Positions 18,759 to 27,794 of a stretch of 64,000 bases of DNA are shown here, piece after piece. Both the position numbers and the translations under genes were made by a program. The DNA comes from Parvularculaceae bacterium (GTDB lineage Bacteria; Pseudomonadota; Alphaproteobacteria; Caulobacterales; Parvularculaceae). Every line of letters starts with the position of its first letter. Positions within the stretch are counted from its first letter, which is position 1. The notes under the pieces were generated by a model that was given only the letters and a program-made list of their open reading frames with translations, ran no database searches and had not been told where the DNA came from. The stretch is from assembly GCA_020446945.1 (NCBI GenBank), contig JAGRDS010000021.1, positions 26,043 through 90,042 of the forward strand. Reading direction: 5' to 3'.

Positions 18759-19951
18759 TAGAAATACCCCTCTTGCTTTTTCTTCTCCATCGACGCGGAC
18801 TGGTCATGGTCGATGACGCGGCCCTGACGTTCTGACGAGGTTGAAACGAGCATTTCCTGGATGACCTGCGGCAGCGTATCGGCCGATGAACGCACCGCGC
18901 CGGTCAGCGGATAGCAGCCGAGCGTTCTAAAGCGCACCATTTCCATTTTCGGCCGCTCGCCGTCCTTGAGCGGCATCCTGTCGTCATCGACCATAATGAG
19001 CGCGCCGTCGCGATCGACGACCGGGCGTTCCTTGGCGAAATAAAGCGACGGGATCGGAATATTCTCGCGATAGATATATTGCCAGATATCGAGTTCGGTC
19101 CAGTTCGAGATCGGGAAAACGCGGATCGATTCGCCCTTGTGAATGCGCGTGTTATATATGTTCCAGAGTTCCGGGCGCTGGTTCTTCGGATCCCAGCGAT
19201 GCTGCGCCGAGCGGAAGGAAAAGATACGCTCCTTCGCGCGCGATTTTTCCTCGTCGCGCCGCGCGCCGCCAAAGGCGACGTCGAACTTGTATTTATCGAG
19301 CGCCTGTTTCAGCGATTGCGTTTTCATGACGTCGGTATGGATCGCCGAGCCGTGCGTGAACGGGCCGACGCCCTGTTTCAGACCGTCTTCGTTGATGTGA
19401 ACGATCAGTTCAAAGCCAAGCTCCTTCGCGATGCGGTCGCGATGGGCGTACATGTCCTTGAACTTCCAGGTCGTATCGACATGCATCAGTGGGAAGGGGG
19501 GGCGTGAGGGAAAGAACGCTTTCGCCGCAAGATGCAGCATGACCGACGAATCCTTGCCGATCGAATAGAGCATCACCGGGTTTTCCGCTTCGGCTGCGAC
19601 CTCGCGCATGATGTGGATCGCTTCGGCCTCGATCCGGTCGAGATGCGACATGCGCTGCGGTGAAATAAGGTCGGCGCCGCCCTTGGCGGCCTCGTCTAGC
19701 GGTGCGGTCATTTGCGCGCCTTTCGGCTGAGGATTAAGGGCGGTGACGCCCGCAGGTTTGTCTGCGCTTTCCAAAGCAGACAAACGTTCAAAAGCGGTTT
19801 CCAGCGTCCGCATGGTGAGCTGGCCGCCGGATTTGAGACGGTTGATGCCCTTGCCGTCATTGAGCAGCTTTCGCGAGACCGTCGACAGGGCGAGGTCTTT
19901 CCGTTCGGCGAGACGCTCAGCGCGCGAGACAAGTTCCTCAATCGAATTCAT
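18758..19951 (-). CDS. cysD: sulfate adenylyltransferase subunit CysD with an N-terminal HTH-like extension
   Basis: The C-terminal ~300 residues are CysD, an ATP pyrophosphatase-type enzyme with the P-loop SIGKDSS (near residue 130 of this form). It makes APS from ATP and sulfate with CysN. In the same frame, without any stop, about 110 residues precede the normal CysD start. They begin [18 protein letters not shown] and continue with STVSRKLL and [12 protein letters not shown], like the small Cro-like HTH proteins of alphaproteobacteria and their phages. The start at 19951 has an AGGGA site. An internal ATG at 19711 with AAAGG eight bases upstream could give a standard 317-residue CysD. Both forms may be made. 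Codon use of the extension looks coding. Confidence 0.85.
   Translation of the reverse strand: MNSIEELVSRAERLAERKDLALSTVSRKLLNDGKGINRLKSGGQLTMRTLETAFERLSALESADKPAGVTALNPQPKGAQMTAPLDEAAKGGADLISPQRMSHLDRIEAEAIHIMREVAAEAENPVMLYSIGKDSSVMLHLAAKAFFPSRPPFPLMHVDTTWKFKDMYAHRDRIAKELGFELIVHINEDGLKQGVGPFTHGSAIHTDVMKTQSLKQALDKYKFDVAFGGARRDEEKSRAKERIFSFRSAQHRWDPKNQRPELWNIYNTRIHKGESIRVFPISNWTELDIWQYIYRENIPIPSLYFAKERPVVDRDGALIMVDDDRMPLKDGERPKMEMVRFRTLGCYPLTGAVRSSADTLPQVIQEMLVSTSSERQGRVIDHDQSASMEKKKQEGYF
19756..19785 (-). repeat. 10-bp perfect inverted repeat in the HTH-CysD linker
   Basis: Arms GTTTGTCTGC (19756-19765) and GCAGACAAAC (19776-19785) are exact complements with a 10-base loop. They lie inside the reading frame, about 45 nt upstream of the internal ATG where ordinary CysD would begin. 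The mRNA hairpin could affect internal initiation. No T tract follows, so it is not an intrinsic terminator. Confidence 0.45.
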
Positions 19952-19997
19952 GGGATAAATCCCTTTTTGGGTCAGTTCTAGCGGCATATATTCAATC

Positions 19998-20087
19998 AAA
20001 ATCGTGGGATGCAAGCCCGGCGCCGCAGGTTTCCGCGAAAGTTGCCTCAAAAATTCAAGCAGTATGTGGGTAATCGCCCACGATTTT
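19998..20087. promoter_or_regulatory. inverted repeats in the cysD promoter region
   Basis: The divergent region between cysD and the GbsR-like gene contains GTGGG-N6-CCCAC at 20066-20081. It also holds an 11-bp inverted pair, AAAATCGTGGG at 19998-20008 and CCCACGATTTT at 20077-20087, so one CCCAC arm is shared. The spacing suggests operator half-sites for a dimeric DNA-binding protein. Candidates are the HTH part of the CysD fusion or the divergently encoded GbsR/MarR regulator. Binding is inferred only from symmetry and position. Confidence 0.5.
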
Positions 20088-20163
20088 AGTTAAATTGGCG
20101 TGGGTATGTGCTGCGGCGAAATGGCGGATTGAGTTTGGGGCGATATATTCAGATATTTCTGTT

Positions 20164-20748
20164 ATGACAGAAAATACGGAAACCGGATTTGAGATGACGC
20201 CCGCCCTGGAGCGTTTCGTACTTCATTGGGGCGATATGGGCGCGACCTGGGGCGTCAACCGCTCCGTCGCGCAGATCCACGCGCTCTTGTTCGTCGCCGG
20301 CCGCGCGATGAACGCCGAGGAAATCGCCGAGACGCTGAAAATCGCACGGTCGAACGTTTCAACCTCCATCCGTGATCTGACGAATTGGGGATTGGTTCGC
20401 CGCACGCCGCTGCGCGGCGACCGCCGCGACTTCTTCGAGGCGGAAGGTGATGTATGGGAGATGGCGTCGAAAATCGTCGCCATTCGCAAGGCGCGGGAGA
20501 TCGATCCGGCGCAGGCGGTGTTGAAATCCTGCCTCGACGACGCCGCGCGCGACCCGGCTGCGTCGCCGGCTGCGGTCGCCAGGCTTACGGAGATGAAGTC
20601 GCTTATCGATCTGCTGAACGATTGGTACGCGCAGATGAACGCAGTGCCGAAATCGAAATTGCTGCCGCTCATCAAACTCGGATCGAAAGCGGTTGAGCTG
20701 CTCGGTCCGTTTTTGAAGAAATCCGTTCCGACAAAGAATGAACGGTGA
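20164..20748 (+). CDS. GbsR/MarR-family transcriptional regulator
   Basis: Winged-helix regulator of 194 residues. The N-terminal part (ALERFVLHWGDMG, WGVNRSVAQIHALLF, AEEIAETLKIARSNVS) matches the GbsR-like group. The C-terminal half is helical and ends in a hydrophobic segment. I start at the ATG before TENTETG; an ATG ten codons later is possible. Divergent from cysD, so it may act on the shared promoter region. The downstream DUF3429 gene follows after 16 nt and is probably co-transcribed. The ligand is unknown. Confidence 0.85.
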   Translation: MTENTETGFEMTPALERFVLHWGDMGATWGVNRSVAQIHALLFVAGRAMNAEEIAETLKIARSNVSTSIRDLTNWGLVRRTPLRGDRRDFFEAEGDVWEMASKIVAIRKAREIDPAQAVLKSCLDDAARDPAASPAAVARLTEMKSLIDLLNDWYAQMNAVPKSKLLPLIKLGSKAVELLGPFLKKSVPTKNER

Positions 20749-20764
20749 AACGAAGGAGGCGATA

Positions 20765-21283
20765 ATGGTCTACGCAGATGTCCTCGAACTCAATCGCCGG
20801 CAACCCCGCCGCGTGACGACGCACCAGCGCAATACGCCGGAGGCGGCGCCGATGACGGGGGCGGCGAGCTTCCTCGCCTATCTCGGCGCGGCGCCCTTGC
20901 TCGCCGCCGCGCTTGCAATGGTCGCCGATCCGGCCGACGCCGGCGCCGCGGCGTTCATGGCGCTTTACGGTGCGGCGTTGCTCATCTTCTTCGGCGGCGT
21001 GCGCTGGGGCGTTGCGGTGATGAAGCCGGCGGGGCCAAGCATGCGGGCGCTTTTCGGCGCTGCGTTGCCGATGCTGGCCGCGCTGCCCCTGTTTGCGCCG
21101 GGCGACGTGCAGATGAAGATGCTCGCCATTATGGTGTTGATGTTCATCCTCCTCTTTGACGATCTTCAGGCGACGCGCCGCGGCGAGGGCGCCCCGGCGT
21201 GGTATCTCGGCGTTCGCATTCCGCTGACGGTGTTGATCGAGGTCGCGCTTCTCGTCGCGCTTGCGGCCGGAGCAAGGGCGTAA
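20765..21283 (+). CDS. DUF3429 membrane protein
   Basis: Integral membrane protein of 172 residues with about five helices from residue 35, matching the DUF3429 family (FFGGVRWGVA near the second helix). The start ATG has an excellent AAGGAGG site five bases upstream. Function unknown. It follows the GbsR/MarR-like regulator closely, so it may be a regulated envelope protein. It converges on the DUF2165 gene 10 nt beyond its stop. Confidence 0.85.
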   Translation: MVYADVLELNRRQPRRVTTHQRNTPEAAPMTGAASFLAYLGAAPLLAAALAMVADPADAGAAAFMALYGAALLIFFGGVRWGVAVMKPAGPSMRALFGAALPMLAALPLFAPGDVQMKMLAIMVLMFILLFDDLQATRRGEGAPAWYLGVRIPLTVLIEVALLVALAAGARA

Positions 21284-21293
21284 GCGCGACGCG

Positions 21294-21779
21294 CTATTCG
21301 TCCTTCATCGCCAGAAACAGCAGAATGAGACCGCTCGGGGTCAGGTAATGATGCGCATCGACGAGGGAATCGCGTCCAAGGCCCGTTTGCCACATCTGGA
21401 AGGCTGCGCCGCCGATGACGGTGAAAATTCCGAACCAGACGATCAGCGCCATGCCGCACCCCCATATCGCCATCGACTTCGACGCATTGAACCCGGCCGC
21501 CGGCCCTGACATCGCGCCGAGCATTTTCAGGGCGCCGACGAGGCAGAGCGCGCCAACCAGAAATTCGCCGGCGACGATGACGCACGCGACAAGCGTGGCG
21601 AAGGCGGGATCGGTGAAAGACGGTATCACGCCATGCGCGTAGTAAGGCTTTTCACCCTGGGCGATCACCTGCCCGACGACGGCGTTGGCCGTTTTCCAGT
21701 TAACGAAATTCGTTACGCAATAGATGAGCCCTTGCAGTCCCGCAAAGGTTACGAGGACGATTTTGAGCAGTCGAACCAT
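21294..21779 (-). CDS. DUF2165 membrane protein
   Basis: 161-residue integral membrane protein with four predicted helices, matching DUF2165 (e.g. VTNFVNWKTANAVVGQV after helix 1, and a DAHHYLTPSGLILLF C-terminal part). Function unknown. It stands alone on the minus strand between the DUF3429 gene (convergent) and the TauE gene (divergent). Confidence 0.82.
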   Translation of the reverse strand: MVRLLKIVLVTFAGLQGLIYCVTNFVNWKTANAVVGQVIAQGEKPYYAHGVIPSFTDPAFATLVACVIVAGEFLVGALCLVGALKMLGAMSGPAAGFNASKSMAIWGCGMALIVWFGIFTVIGGAAFQMWQTGLGRDSLVDAHHYLTPSGLILLFLAMKDE

Positions 21780-21871
21780 GACTGTCGCCTCCTGTTTGCT
21801 ATCTGCGCGCGCACAATGGGTGAAATCGGTCCGCCGGCCAAGTTGTCGCAGTAAAGTGCGCTTTCGGGGCG

Positions 21872-22729
21872 TTGCAAATCCGCGCGGCGCTTGCTTGTTG
21901 GGTCCGCTGCGGCTTAAGCCCGTCGCCGCGCAGCTCGTGGTTCGAATTGGAATTCCAGGAATTATTGCTACTCGCCCTCGCCGGCTTCGCGTCGGGGTGG
22001 ATCAATGTGATCGCCGGCGGCGGGTCGCTATTGACCGTCGGCGCCCTCGTCTTCATGGGGCTGCCGGGCCCGGTCGCTAACGGTACGAACCGCATCGCGA
22101 TTATTGCGCAATCTCTCGCGGCGGTCGCCTCGTTCCGCTCCAGGGGGTTCTCCGATTTTCGCCTGTCGGCGACGCTCGCCGCCGCCGCGTCTCTCGGCGC
22201 CTTTTTCGGCGCGCAAGTCGGCGTCAGCCTCGCCGGCGTCTGGTTCAATCGAACCGTCGCGGCGGTCATGATCGCGGTGATGGTCCTGATGGCGAGCGAA
22301 CGCGATAAATCGAAATCCGGCGCCGTCGCGTCTGCGAAAGCCGCCGCGGCGCCCGAACGTTCTGCGAAGGCGAAAAATCTGGCGCTTGGTCATGTGTTGA
22401 TGATCGGCGCCGGTTTCTGGGGCGGGCTCATCCAGATCGGCGTCGGTTTCCTGTTAATGCCGATCCTTTACCGCGTGATGGGGTTGGACCTGTTGCGCGT
22501 CAACATGCACAAGGTTTTCATTGCGCTCGTCTTTACGACGGTCTCGTTTTTCGTTTTCGCCGCGAAAGTCGAAATCGTGTGGGAGGCGGGCGCCGCGCTC
22601 GCGGCGGGAACGGCGCTCGGCGGCTGGATGGGCGCTCACGCCGCGATCCTGCGGGGAGAGCGGTTCATAAAGCGCGCGCTTGTCGCCGTGCTCGCCGTGA
22701 TGACCGTCAAGCTGCTCTTTTTCCCGTAA
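21872..22729 (+). CDS. TauE/SafE-family anion exporter
   Basis: Membrane permease of the TauE/SafE (sulfite exporter) family, about 260-285 residues with eight helices. The first repeat carries INVIAGGGSLLTVGAL and the second repeat starts near GAGFWGGLIQIGVG, a typical two-repeat layout. The start is uncertain. The frame opens with TTG at 21872, but the family usually begins just before the first helix, where another TTG (21947) precedes EFQELLLL. Proximity to the sulfate activation genes is suggestive, but specificity for sulfite, sulfoacetate or other organosulfonates cannot be read. Confidence 0.83.
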   Translation: MQIRAALACWVRCGLSPSPRSSWFELEFQELLLLALAGFASGWINVIAGGGSLLTVGALVFMGLPGPVANGTNRIAIIAQSLAAVASFRSRGFSDFRLSATLAAAASLGAFFGAQVGVSLAGVWFNRTVAAVMIAVMVLMASERDKSKSGAVASAKAAAAPERSAKAKNLALGHVLMIGAGFWGGLIQIGVGFLLMPILYRVMGLDLLRVNMHKVFIALVFTTVSFFVFAAKVEIVWEAGAALAAGTALGGWMGAHAAILRGERFIKRALVAVLAVMTVKLLFFP

Positions 22730-22810
22730 TCGCAATTTCCCGAAATCGCGAAATTGATCGAATCAGGGAACGCGCGCAAAGTAGCGCCCGCAAATCGGAG
22801 GGTGGCCTTT

Positions 22811-23377
22811 ATGGGCGTTTCGGGCGTTTTCGCCGTCATCATCGCTGCGGCCGCAATCGGCGTCGCCGTATTGTTCAATCTGCTCGTCCGCAAACGGCAG
22901 ATGGCGCTGAACGGATGGTCCGATATCGACGTTCAGTTAAAGCGCCGCGCCGATCTGATCCCGCAACTGGCGAATGTCGTAAAGGGTTATGCGGCGCATG
23001 AACGCGCCCTGTTCGAAGAGATTTCTCAATTGCGCAGCGCCGCGTTGCTGGCGGGCGACGACGTGCCGGCGCGCAGCGCGGCAGAGACGGCGCTGTCCCG
23101 TCCGGTCAGGCGCATCGTCGCGCTCGCCGAGGACTATCCCGATCTCAAGGCCAGCGGGAATTTCCTCGAATTACAGCGCGCGCTCGCGGAAACCGAAGAC
23201 AAGATCGAAATGGCGCGGCGCTTTTACAACGGCGCGGTGCGCGAATTGAACACCGCGATTGAAACCGTTCCGTCCAACTTCGTCGCCGGCGCGTTCGGTT
23301 TCGCCGTACGCCAATATTTCGAAGCGGGGGAGGGCGATCGCGCGACGCCTTCCGTTTCCATGGAGGGCGGGCGATGA
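22811..23377 (+). CDS. LemA family protein
   Basis: Membrane-anchored helical-bundle protein of 188 residues. An N-terminal helix (about 5-27) is followed by the LemA core (LNGWSDIDVQLKRRADLIPQL, ending AVRQYF). GGAGGG lies just upstream of the chosen ATG. It overlaps the DUF2207 gene by an ATGA, and LemA/DUF2207 pairs are common in bacteria. Function unknown, probably envelope related. Confidence 0.9.
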   Translation: MGVSGVFAVIIAAAAIGVAVLFNLLVRKRQMALNGWSDIDVQLKRRADLIPQLANVVKGYAAHERALFEEISQLRSAALLAGDDVPARSAAETALSRPVRRIVALAEDYPDLKASGNFLELQRALAETEDKIEMARRFYNGAVRELNTAIETVPSNFVAGAFGFAVRQYFEAGEGDRATPSVSMEGGR

Positions 23378-25077
23378 TCGTTCGCCGTTTCCTGGTCCTG
23401 TTCGCTTTTCTGTATCCGCTCGCCGCGGCGGCGCAGGAACGGATTACGAATTTCGATGTTTCGATCGACGCGCAAAAGGACGGAGACATCCTTGTCACGG
23501 AACGGATCGATGTTTTGTCGGAGGGTTATCAGATCCGGCGCGGCGTATTCCGGGATTTGCCGCGCGCACATCTGAAAGACGGGCGAACGCTCGCCTATCG
23601 CTATGACGTGAAAAGCGTCCAGAGGGACGGGCGCAAGGAACCCTACGCGATTGAAAAGGACGGCAACGCCTATCGCATCCGTATCGGCGATGCCGATGTG
23701 TTTCTGGAAAACGGTCCGCATGCCTATGAAATCGTTTATGAAGTTGAAAATCAGGTTCGGTATTTCGACAGCTTTGATGAAGTCTACTGGAACGCCACCG
23801 GCAATTACTGGGCGTTCCCGATAGACCATGCAATTGCCCGGGTGAGTTTGCCGGGCGCCGCCGGCGCGCAGCGCACCGCCGCCTATACCGGCAAGCTGGG
23901 CGATTCGGGCCGCGATTATGACTACAGATTTGAGAACGGCGTTCATATCTTTGAGGCCGATCGACCATTGGGCCTGCGCGAAGGCCTGACCGTCGCCGTC
24001 GGATTTGAAAAAGGGATCGTCGATCCGCCGACGGTCGCCGATGCGCGCCGCGACTGGTGGGCGGCGTATGCGTCATTCATCGTTTTGTGCGCGGCCGCGT
24101 TTCTTATCGGTCTCTATTACATTTTTACGTGGAACCGGGTCGGGCGCGATCCGGCGAAAGGTCCGGTCTTTGCGCGCTACGAGCCGCCGGAGAATATGTC
24201 GCCCGCCGCAACCCACTATGTACTTTATCGCGGCGTCAAGAACCACAAGGCGTTCATTTCGACATTGATCAATCTCGCGATCAGGAAGCGCATAAAAATC
24301 GACGCGGGCAAGAAAAAGACAACCATGCTGACGCGCCTTTCGGGCGGTTCGGCGGACGGGTTGGAGGATTTCGAGCTATCGACCGAGAAAAAACTTCTTT
24401 CCGGCGAAGGCGCGGCGATCGCTTTCGGCGGAAAATACAGCTCCGCCCTGACGAGCGCCTATGGGGCGCTCAAAAAGGAACTCGCGGCGGCTTACGGCGC
24501 TCCCTATTTCAGATGGAATACAGGCTACCTGGTTTTTGCAATCGTGATGTCGATCGCCGCAGTCATTCTTTCGGTGAATCTGACGCTCGCCTGGTCTGGC
24601 CTTCACACGCTCGCTGTACTGGCGCTCGTTATAATGGCCCTGGCGGCGGCGTATTTTCTGCCCGCCGCAACTGAGACGGGGCAAACGGCGCGAACGGAAA
24701 TCGAGGGGTTCCGGCTTTATCTGAAAACGGCCGAGCAATTGCAGCTAAATGCGGTGAAAGTAGGCTCGGACGCGCCGCCGCCGATGACGATCGAACGTTA
24801 TGAACGGTTCCTGCCTTACGCCGTCGCGCTCGGCGTCGAGAAACCGTGGACGCGGCATTTCGAGAAGCTGATGCCGGCGGAGTCGGCGAGCTATCAACCC
24901 TATTGGACGAGCGGGCGGCGCGGCGGGACAGGATCGTTGTCCGGATTGAACAGCGCGCTCGTGAGCGCAATGTCGAGCGGCGTTTCTTCTTCGCTGCCGC
25001 AATCGTCATCCTCCTCCGGATCCGGCGGCGGTTCGTCGGGCGGGGGCGGCGGGGGCGGCGGCGGCGGCGGGTGGTGA
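23374..25077 (+). CDS. DUF2207 membrane protein with Gly-rich tail
   Basis: 567-residue predicted membrane protein. A signal peptide (about 1-21) precedes an extracytoplasmic DUF2207 domain (about 25-210, with the family motif RGVFRDLP). One helix follows near 230, then a cytoplasmic stretch, two helices at about 385-430 and a C-terminal tail of Ser- and Gly-only repeats ending GGGW. The Gly-rich end is typical of this family. Translationally coupled to LemA, its usual partner. Biochemical role unknown. Confidence 0.9.
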   Translation: MIVRRFLVLFAFLYPLAAAAQERITNFDVSIDAQKDGDILVTERIDVLSEGYQIRRGVFRDLPRAHLKDGRTLAYRYDVKSVQRDGRKEPYAIEKDGNAYRIRIGDADVFLENGPHAYEIVYEVENQVRYFDSFDEVYWNATGNYWAFPIDHAIARVSLPGAAGAQRTAAYTGKLGDSGRDYDYRFENGVHIFEADRPLGLREGLTVAVGFEKGIVDPPTVADARRDWWAAYASFIVLCAAAFLIGLYYIFTWNRVGRDPAKGPVFARYEPPENMSPAATHYVLYRGVKNHKAFISTLINLAIRKRIKIDAGKKKTTMLTRLSGGSADGLEDFELSTEKKLLSGEGAAIAFGGKYSSALTSAYGALKKELAAAYGAPYFRWNTGYLVFAIVMSIAAVILSVNLTLAWSGLHTLAVLALVIMALAAAYFLPAATETGQTARTEIEGFRLYLKTAEQLQLNAVKVGSDAPPPMTIERYERFLPYAVALGVEKPWTRHFEKLMPAESASYQPYWTSGRRGGTGSLSGLNSALVSAMSSGVSSSLPQSSSSSGSGGGSSGGGGGGGGGGGW

Positions 25078-25274
25078 ACCGCGCGCCGTTCGGGGCAATC
25101 GGGCGTTCAGCGCCTGTCAAGCATTAGTTTTCCGGAGGCGATTTGCCGCTTTTCCACAAGGGCGAACGGCTTTGACAGCTTGTCGCAGGTGAGGCAGGTA
25201 TTGCGCCGACGAATTCGGCCCGGTTCCGGCGCGCCCGAAAGTCGCCCAACCCGTTCAGTCCAAAAGGAAATTCG

Positions 25275-26816
25275 ATGATCACGCACGACGTCCGCGCGCA
25301 CCGCTCCAAAGACAATCTAAAGCGTGAGGATCAACTCGCCTGGAAAATCGCTGAAGTCGCGGCCGATCCGGTCCCTGTCGATGCGGACGTGAGCGACATG
25401 ATCGTCAATCGCGTTATCGACAACGCCTCGGTTGCGATCGCGTCGTTGAACAGGGGGCCGATCAAGTCGGCGCGCGCCATGGCCCGGGCCCATGCGCGAA
25501 AGGGAGGGGCGACCTTGTTCGGCGCGGGCGCGGATGAAACGGTCTGCGCGGAATGGGCCGCGTGGGCGAACGGCACGGCCGTGCGCGAACTCGATTATCA
25601 TGACACTTTCCTTGCGGCGGATTATTCGCATCCGGGCGACAACATTCCGCCCGTGCTGGCGGTTGCGCAGCAATGCGGCATGAACGGTGAGGCGCTCGTG
25701 CGCGCAATTGCGACGGGCTACGAGATTCAGGTGAACCTCGTGAAAGCGATTTGCCTTCATGAACACAAGATCGACCATATCGCGCATATCGGCCCGTCGG
25801 CGTCCGCGGCGATCGGAACTCTGCTCGGCCTGCCGGCGCAGACCATCTACCAGTCGGTGCAGCAGGGGTTGCACACGACGATTACGACGCGCCAGTCGCG
25901 CAAGGGCGAAATATCGACATGGAAAGCTTTTGCGCCCGCCTACGCCGGCAAGCTGGCGATTGAAGCGGTCGATCGCTGCATGCGCGGCGAGGGCGCGCCG
26001 TCGCCCGCCTATGAAGGCGAGGACGGGCCGATCTCCTATATCCTGAACGGGCGCACCGCGCGCGACCGCGGCGAAAGCCCCTATGCGCCGACATATCACG
26101 TGCCATTGCCCGCCAAGGGCGAGGCGAAGCGCGCCATCCTTGAAACCTATACGAAAGAGCATTCGGCCGAATATCAAAGCCAGGCCCTGATCGATCTCGC
26201 CTTCCGAATGGGCCGCGAAATCGAAGGGCGAGGCGGTTTCGACAAGGTGAAATCGATTGTTCTGCACACGTCGCATCATACTCACTATGTCATCGGCACG
26301 GGGGCGGGCGACCCGCAGAAGATGGACCCGAACGCCTCGCGGGAAACGCTCGATCATTCGATCATGTATATATTCGCCGTCGCACTTCAGGACGGGGAAT
26401 GGCACCATGTAAGGTCATACGCGCCGGAACGCGCCAATCGGGCCGATACGGTCAGCTTATGGCGCAAGATTTCGACGATTGAAGATCCGGAATGGACGCG
26501 CCGCTATCACTCGCACGACCCGAAGGAAAAGGCTTTCGGCGCGCGCGTCGTCGTATCGTTCGAAGACGGTAGCGAGATTATCGACGAGCTCGGCATCGCC
26601 AATGCGCACCCGTTCGGGGCGCGCCCCTTCGGCCGCGCCGAATATATCAGGAAGTTCAAAACGCTGACCGACGACATTCTCGATCCGGCTGAATCGGCGC
26701 GTTTCCTTGAGCTCGTTCAGCGCCTGCCGGATCTCACTGCGGACGAAGTGCTGGCGCTTAACCCGGTCGCGCCGAAGGGGTATCTGGTCGAAAACCCTGC
26801 GGCGGGGATATTCTAG
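25275..26816 (+). CDS. prpD: MmgE/PrpD family 2-methylcitrate dehydratase
   Basis: Dehydrates 2-methylcitrate to 2-methyl-cis-aconitate in the methylcitrate cycle of propionate breakdown, 513 residues, of normal length. Family signatures include the N-terminal region around [27 protein letters not shown] and the [12 protein letters not shown] helix. First of a rightward gene set with prpB and prpC. No PrpR-type regulator lies next to it, and I saw no clear operator in the 197 bp upstream. Confidence 0.92.
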   Translation: MITHDVRAHRSKDNLKREDQLAWKIAEVAADPVPVDADVSDMIVNRVIDNASVAIASLNRGPIKSARAMARAHARKGGATLFGAGADETVCAEWAAWANGTAVRELDYHDTFLAADYSHPGDNIPPVLAVAQQCGMNGEALVRAIATGYEIQVNLVKAICLHEHKIDHIAHIGPSASAAIGTLLGLPAQTIYQSVQQGLHTTITTRQSRKGEISTWKAFAPAYAGKLAIEAVDRCMRGEGAPSPAYEGEDGPISYILNGRTARDRGESPYAPTYHVPLPAKGEAKRAILETYTKEHSAEYQSQALIDLAFRMGREIEGRGGFDKVKSIVLHTSHHTHYVIGTGAGDPQKMDPNASRETLDHSIMYIFAVALQDGEWHHVRSYAPERANRADTVSLWRKISTIEDPEWTRRYHSHDPKEKAFGARVVVSFEDGSEIIDELGIANAHPFGARPFGRAEYIRKFKTLTDDILDPAESARFLELVQRLPDLTADEVLALNPVAPKGYLVENPAAGIF

Positions 26817-26933
26817 CCGCGCAGCGTCCTCCGTGCGGTCGGTGCGGTTAGCGCGTGCGCGCGGTACGCGATTGTGATTGGCCGCCCGCCGCGTCGGAAC
26901 GCAAAATTGCGCGTGGCAACAAAGGAGATTTCC

Positions 26934-27308
26934 ATGATTTCTTATACGACCGTCGGAACGAACAATATGGAAGCAGCGAAAAAGTTCTATAGCGCGCTGC
27001 TCGCCGATCTTGGCGCAACGGAACAGATGAACTTGGAGGACCGCTTCGTCATGTATGGCGACGGCAAGGGGCCGATGTTCGCGCTCGCCCGGCCTTATGA
27101 CGGCCAACCGGCGAGTGTCGGAAACGGCGTCATGATCGCGCTCGCCGCGAAAGACCCAGCGCAGGTGAAATCGCTCTACGACAAGGCGATCTCGCTCGGT
27201 GCAAAGGATGAAGGCCCGGCCGGCCCGCGCATGGACGGACGGTTCTCATGCGGATATGTGCGCGACCTCGACGGCAACAAGCTCAATTTCTTCTGCATGG
27301 GAAGCTAG
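26934..27308 (+). CDS. VOC (glyoxalase/bleomycin-resistance fold) protein
   Basis: 124 residues with the vicinal-oxygen-chelate fold pattern: TTVGTNNMEAAKKFYSALL at the start and GYVRDLDGNKLNFFC at the end. These are usually dioxygenase, isomerase or binding proteins with a metal or small-molecule site. AAAGGAG lies just upstream of the ATG. Inserted between prpD and the thioesterase gene (6 nt gap), so it may help in propionyl- or methylmalonyl-type metabolism, but that is only positional. Confidence 0.86.
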   Translation: MISYTTVGTNNMEAAKKFYSALLADLGATEQMNLEDRFVMYGDGKGPMFALARPYDGQPASVGNGVMIALAAKDPAQVKSLYDKAISLGAKDEGPAGPRMDGRFSCGYVRDLDGNKLNFFCMGS

Positions 27309-27314
27309 ACGGAT

Positions 27315-27779
27315 ATGACGCCAAGCCTGACGCCGACGGCCGAGCGCCGCGTGCGCGACAGTTTCGCGCGTCAGGGATTCATGAAGAAACTCGGCGTCGA
27401 AATGCGCGCGCTGGATTACGGTTGGTGCGAACTCGCCGTCGCATTCGACGAGACGCTGACGCAGCAGCACGGGTTTTTTCATGCCGGCGTTACGGCGACG
27501 ATCGCCGACAACGCTTGCGGCTACGCCGCTTATTCGGTGATGCCGGAAGGCTCGACCGTTCTGACGACCGAATTCAAGTTGAACCTGCTGGCGCCGGCGA
27601 AAGGGCCTGTGCTTGTCTCGCGCGCGCGCGTCATCAAGCCGGGAAAAACGCTTGTGATCGTTGAATGCGATGTCTGGAACAATGGAGAAGGCGAGGAAAC
27701 GCTGGCTGCGAAAATGCTGGCGACGACGCTTTGTTTGATGAACAGGGAAGACGCGCCCGGCGGCGCGGCGAAAAAATAG
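27315..27779 (+). CDS. PaaI-type hotdog-fold thioesterase
   Basis: Hydrolyses acyl-CoA thioesters in this family, 154 residues. The hotdog-fold signature FFHAGVTATIADNACGYAA is present, with conserved aspartate and asparagine. Located 6 nt after the VOC gene and 15 nt before prpB, so likely in the prp operon. A role in releasing CoA from stalled propionyl-type intermediates is a reasonable guess. Confidence 0.88.
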   Translation: MTPSLTPTAERRVRDSFARQGFMKKLGVEMRALDYGWCELAVAFDETLTQQHGFFHAGVTATIADNACGYAAYSVMPEGSTVLTTEFKLNLLAPAKGPVLVSRARVIKPGKTLVIVECDVWNNGEGEETLAAKMLATTLCLMNREDAPGGAAKK

Positions 27780-27794
27780 AAAGCGAGCGCGTTT

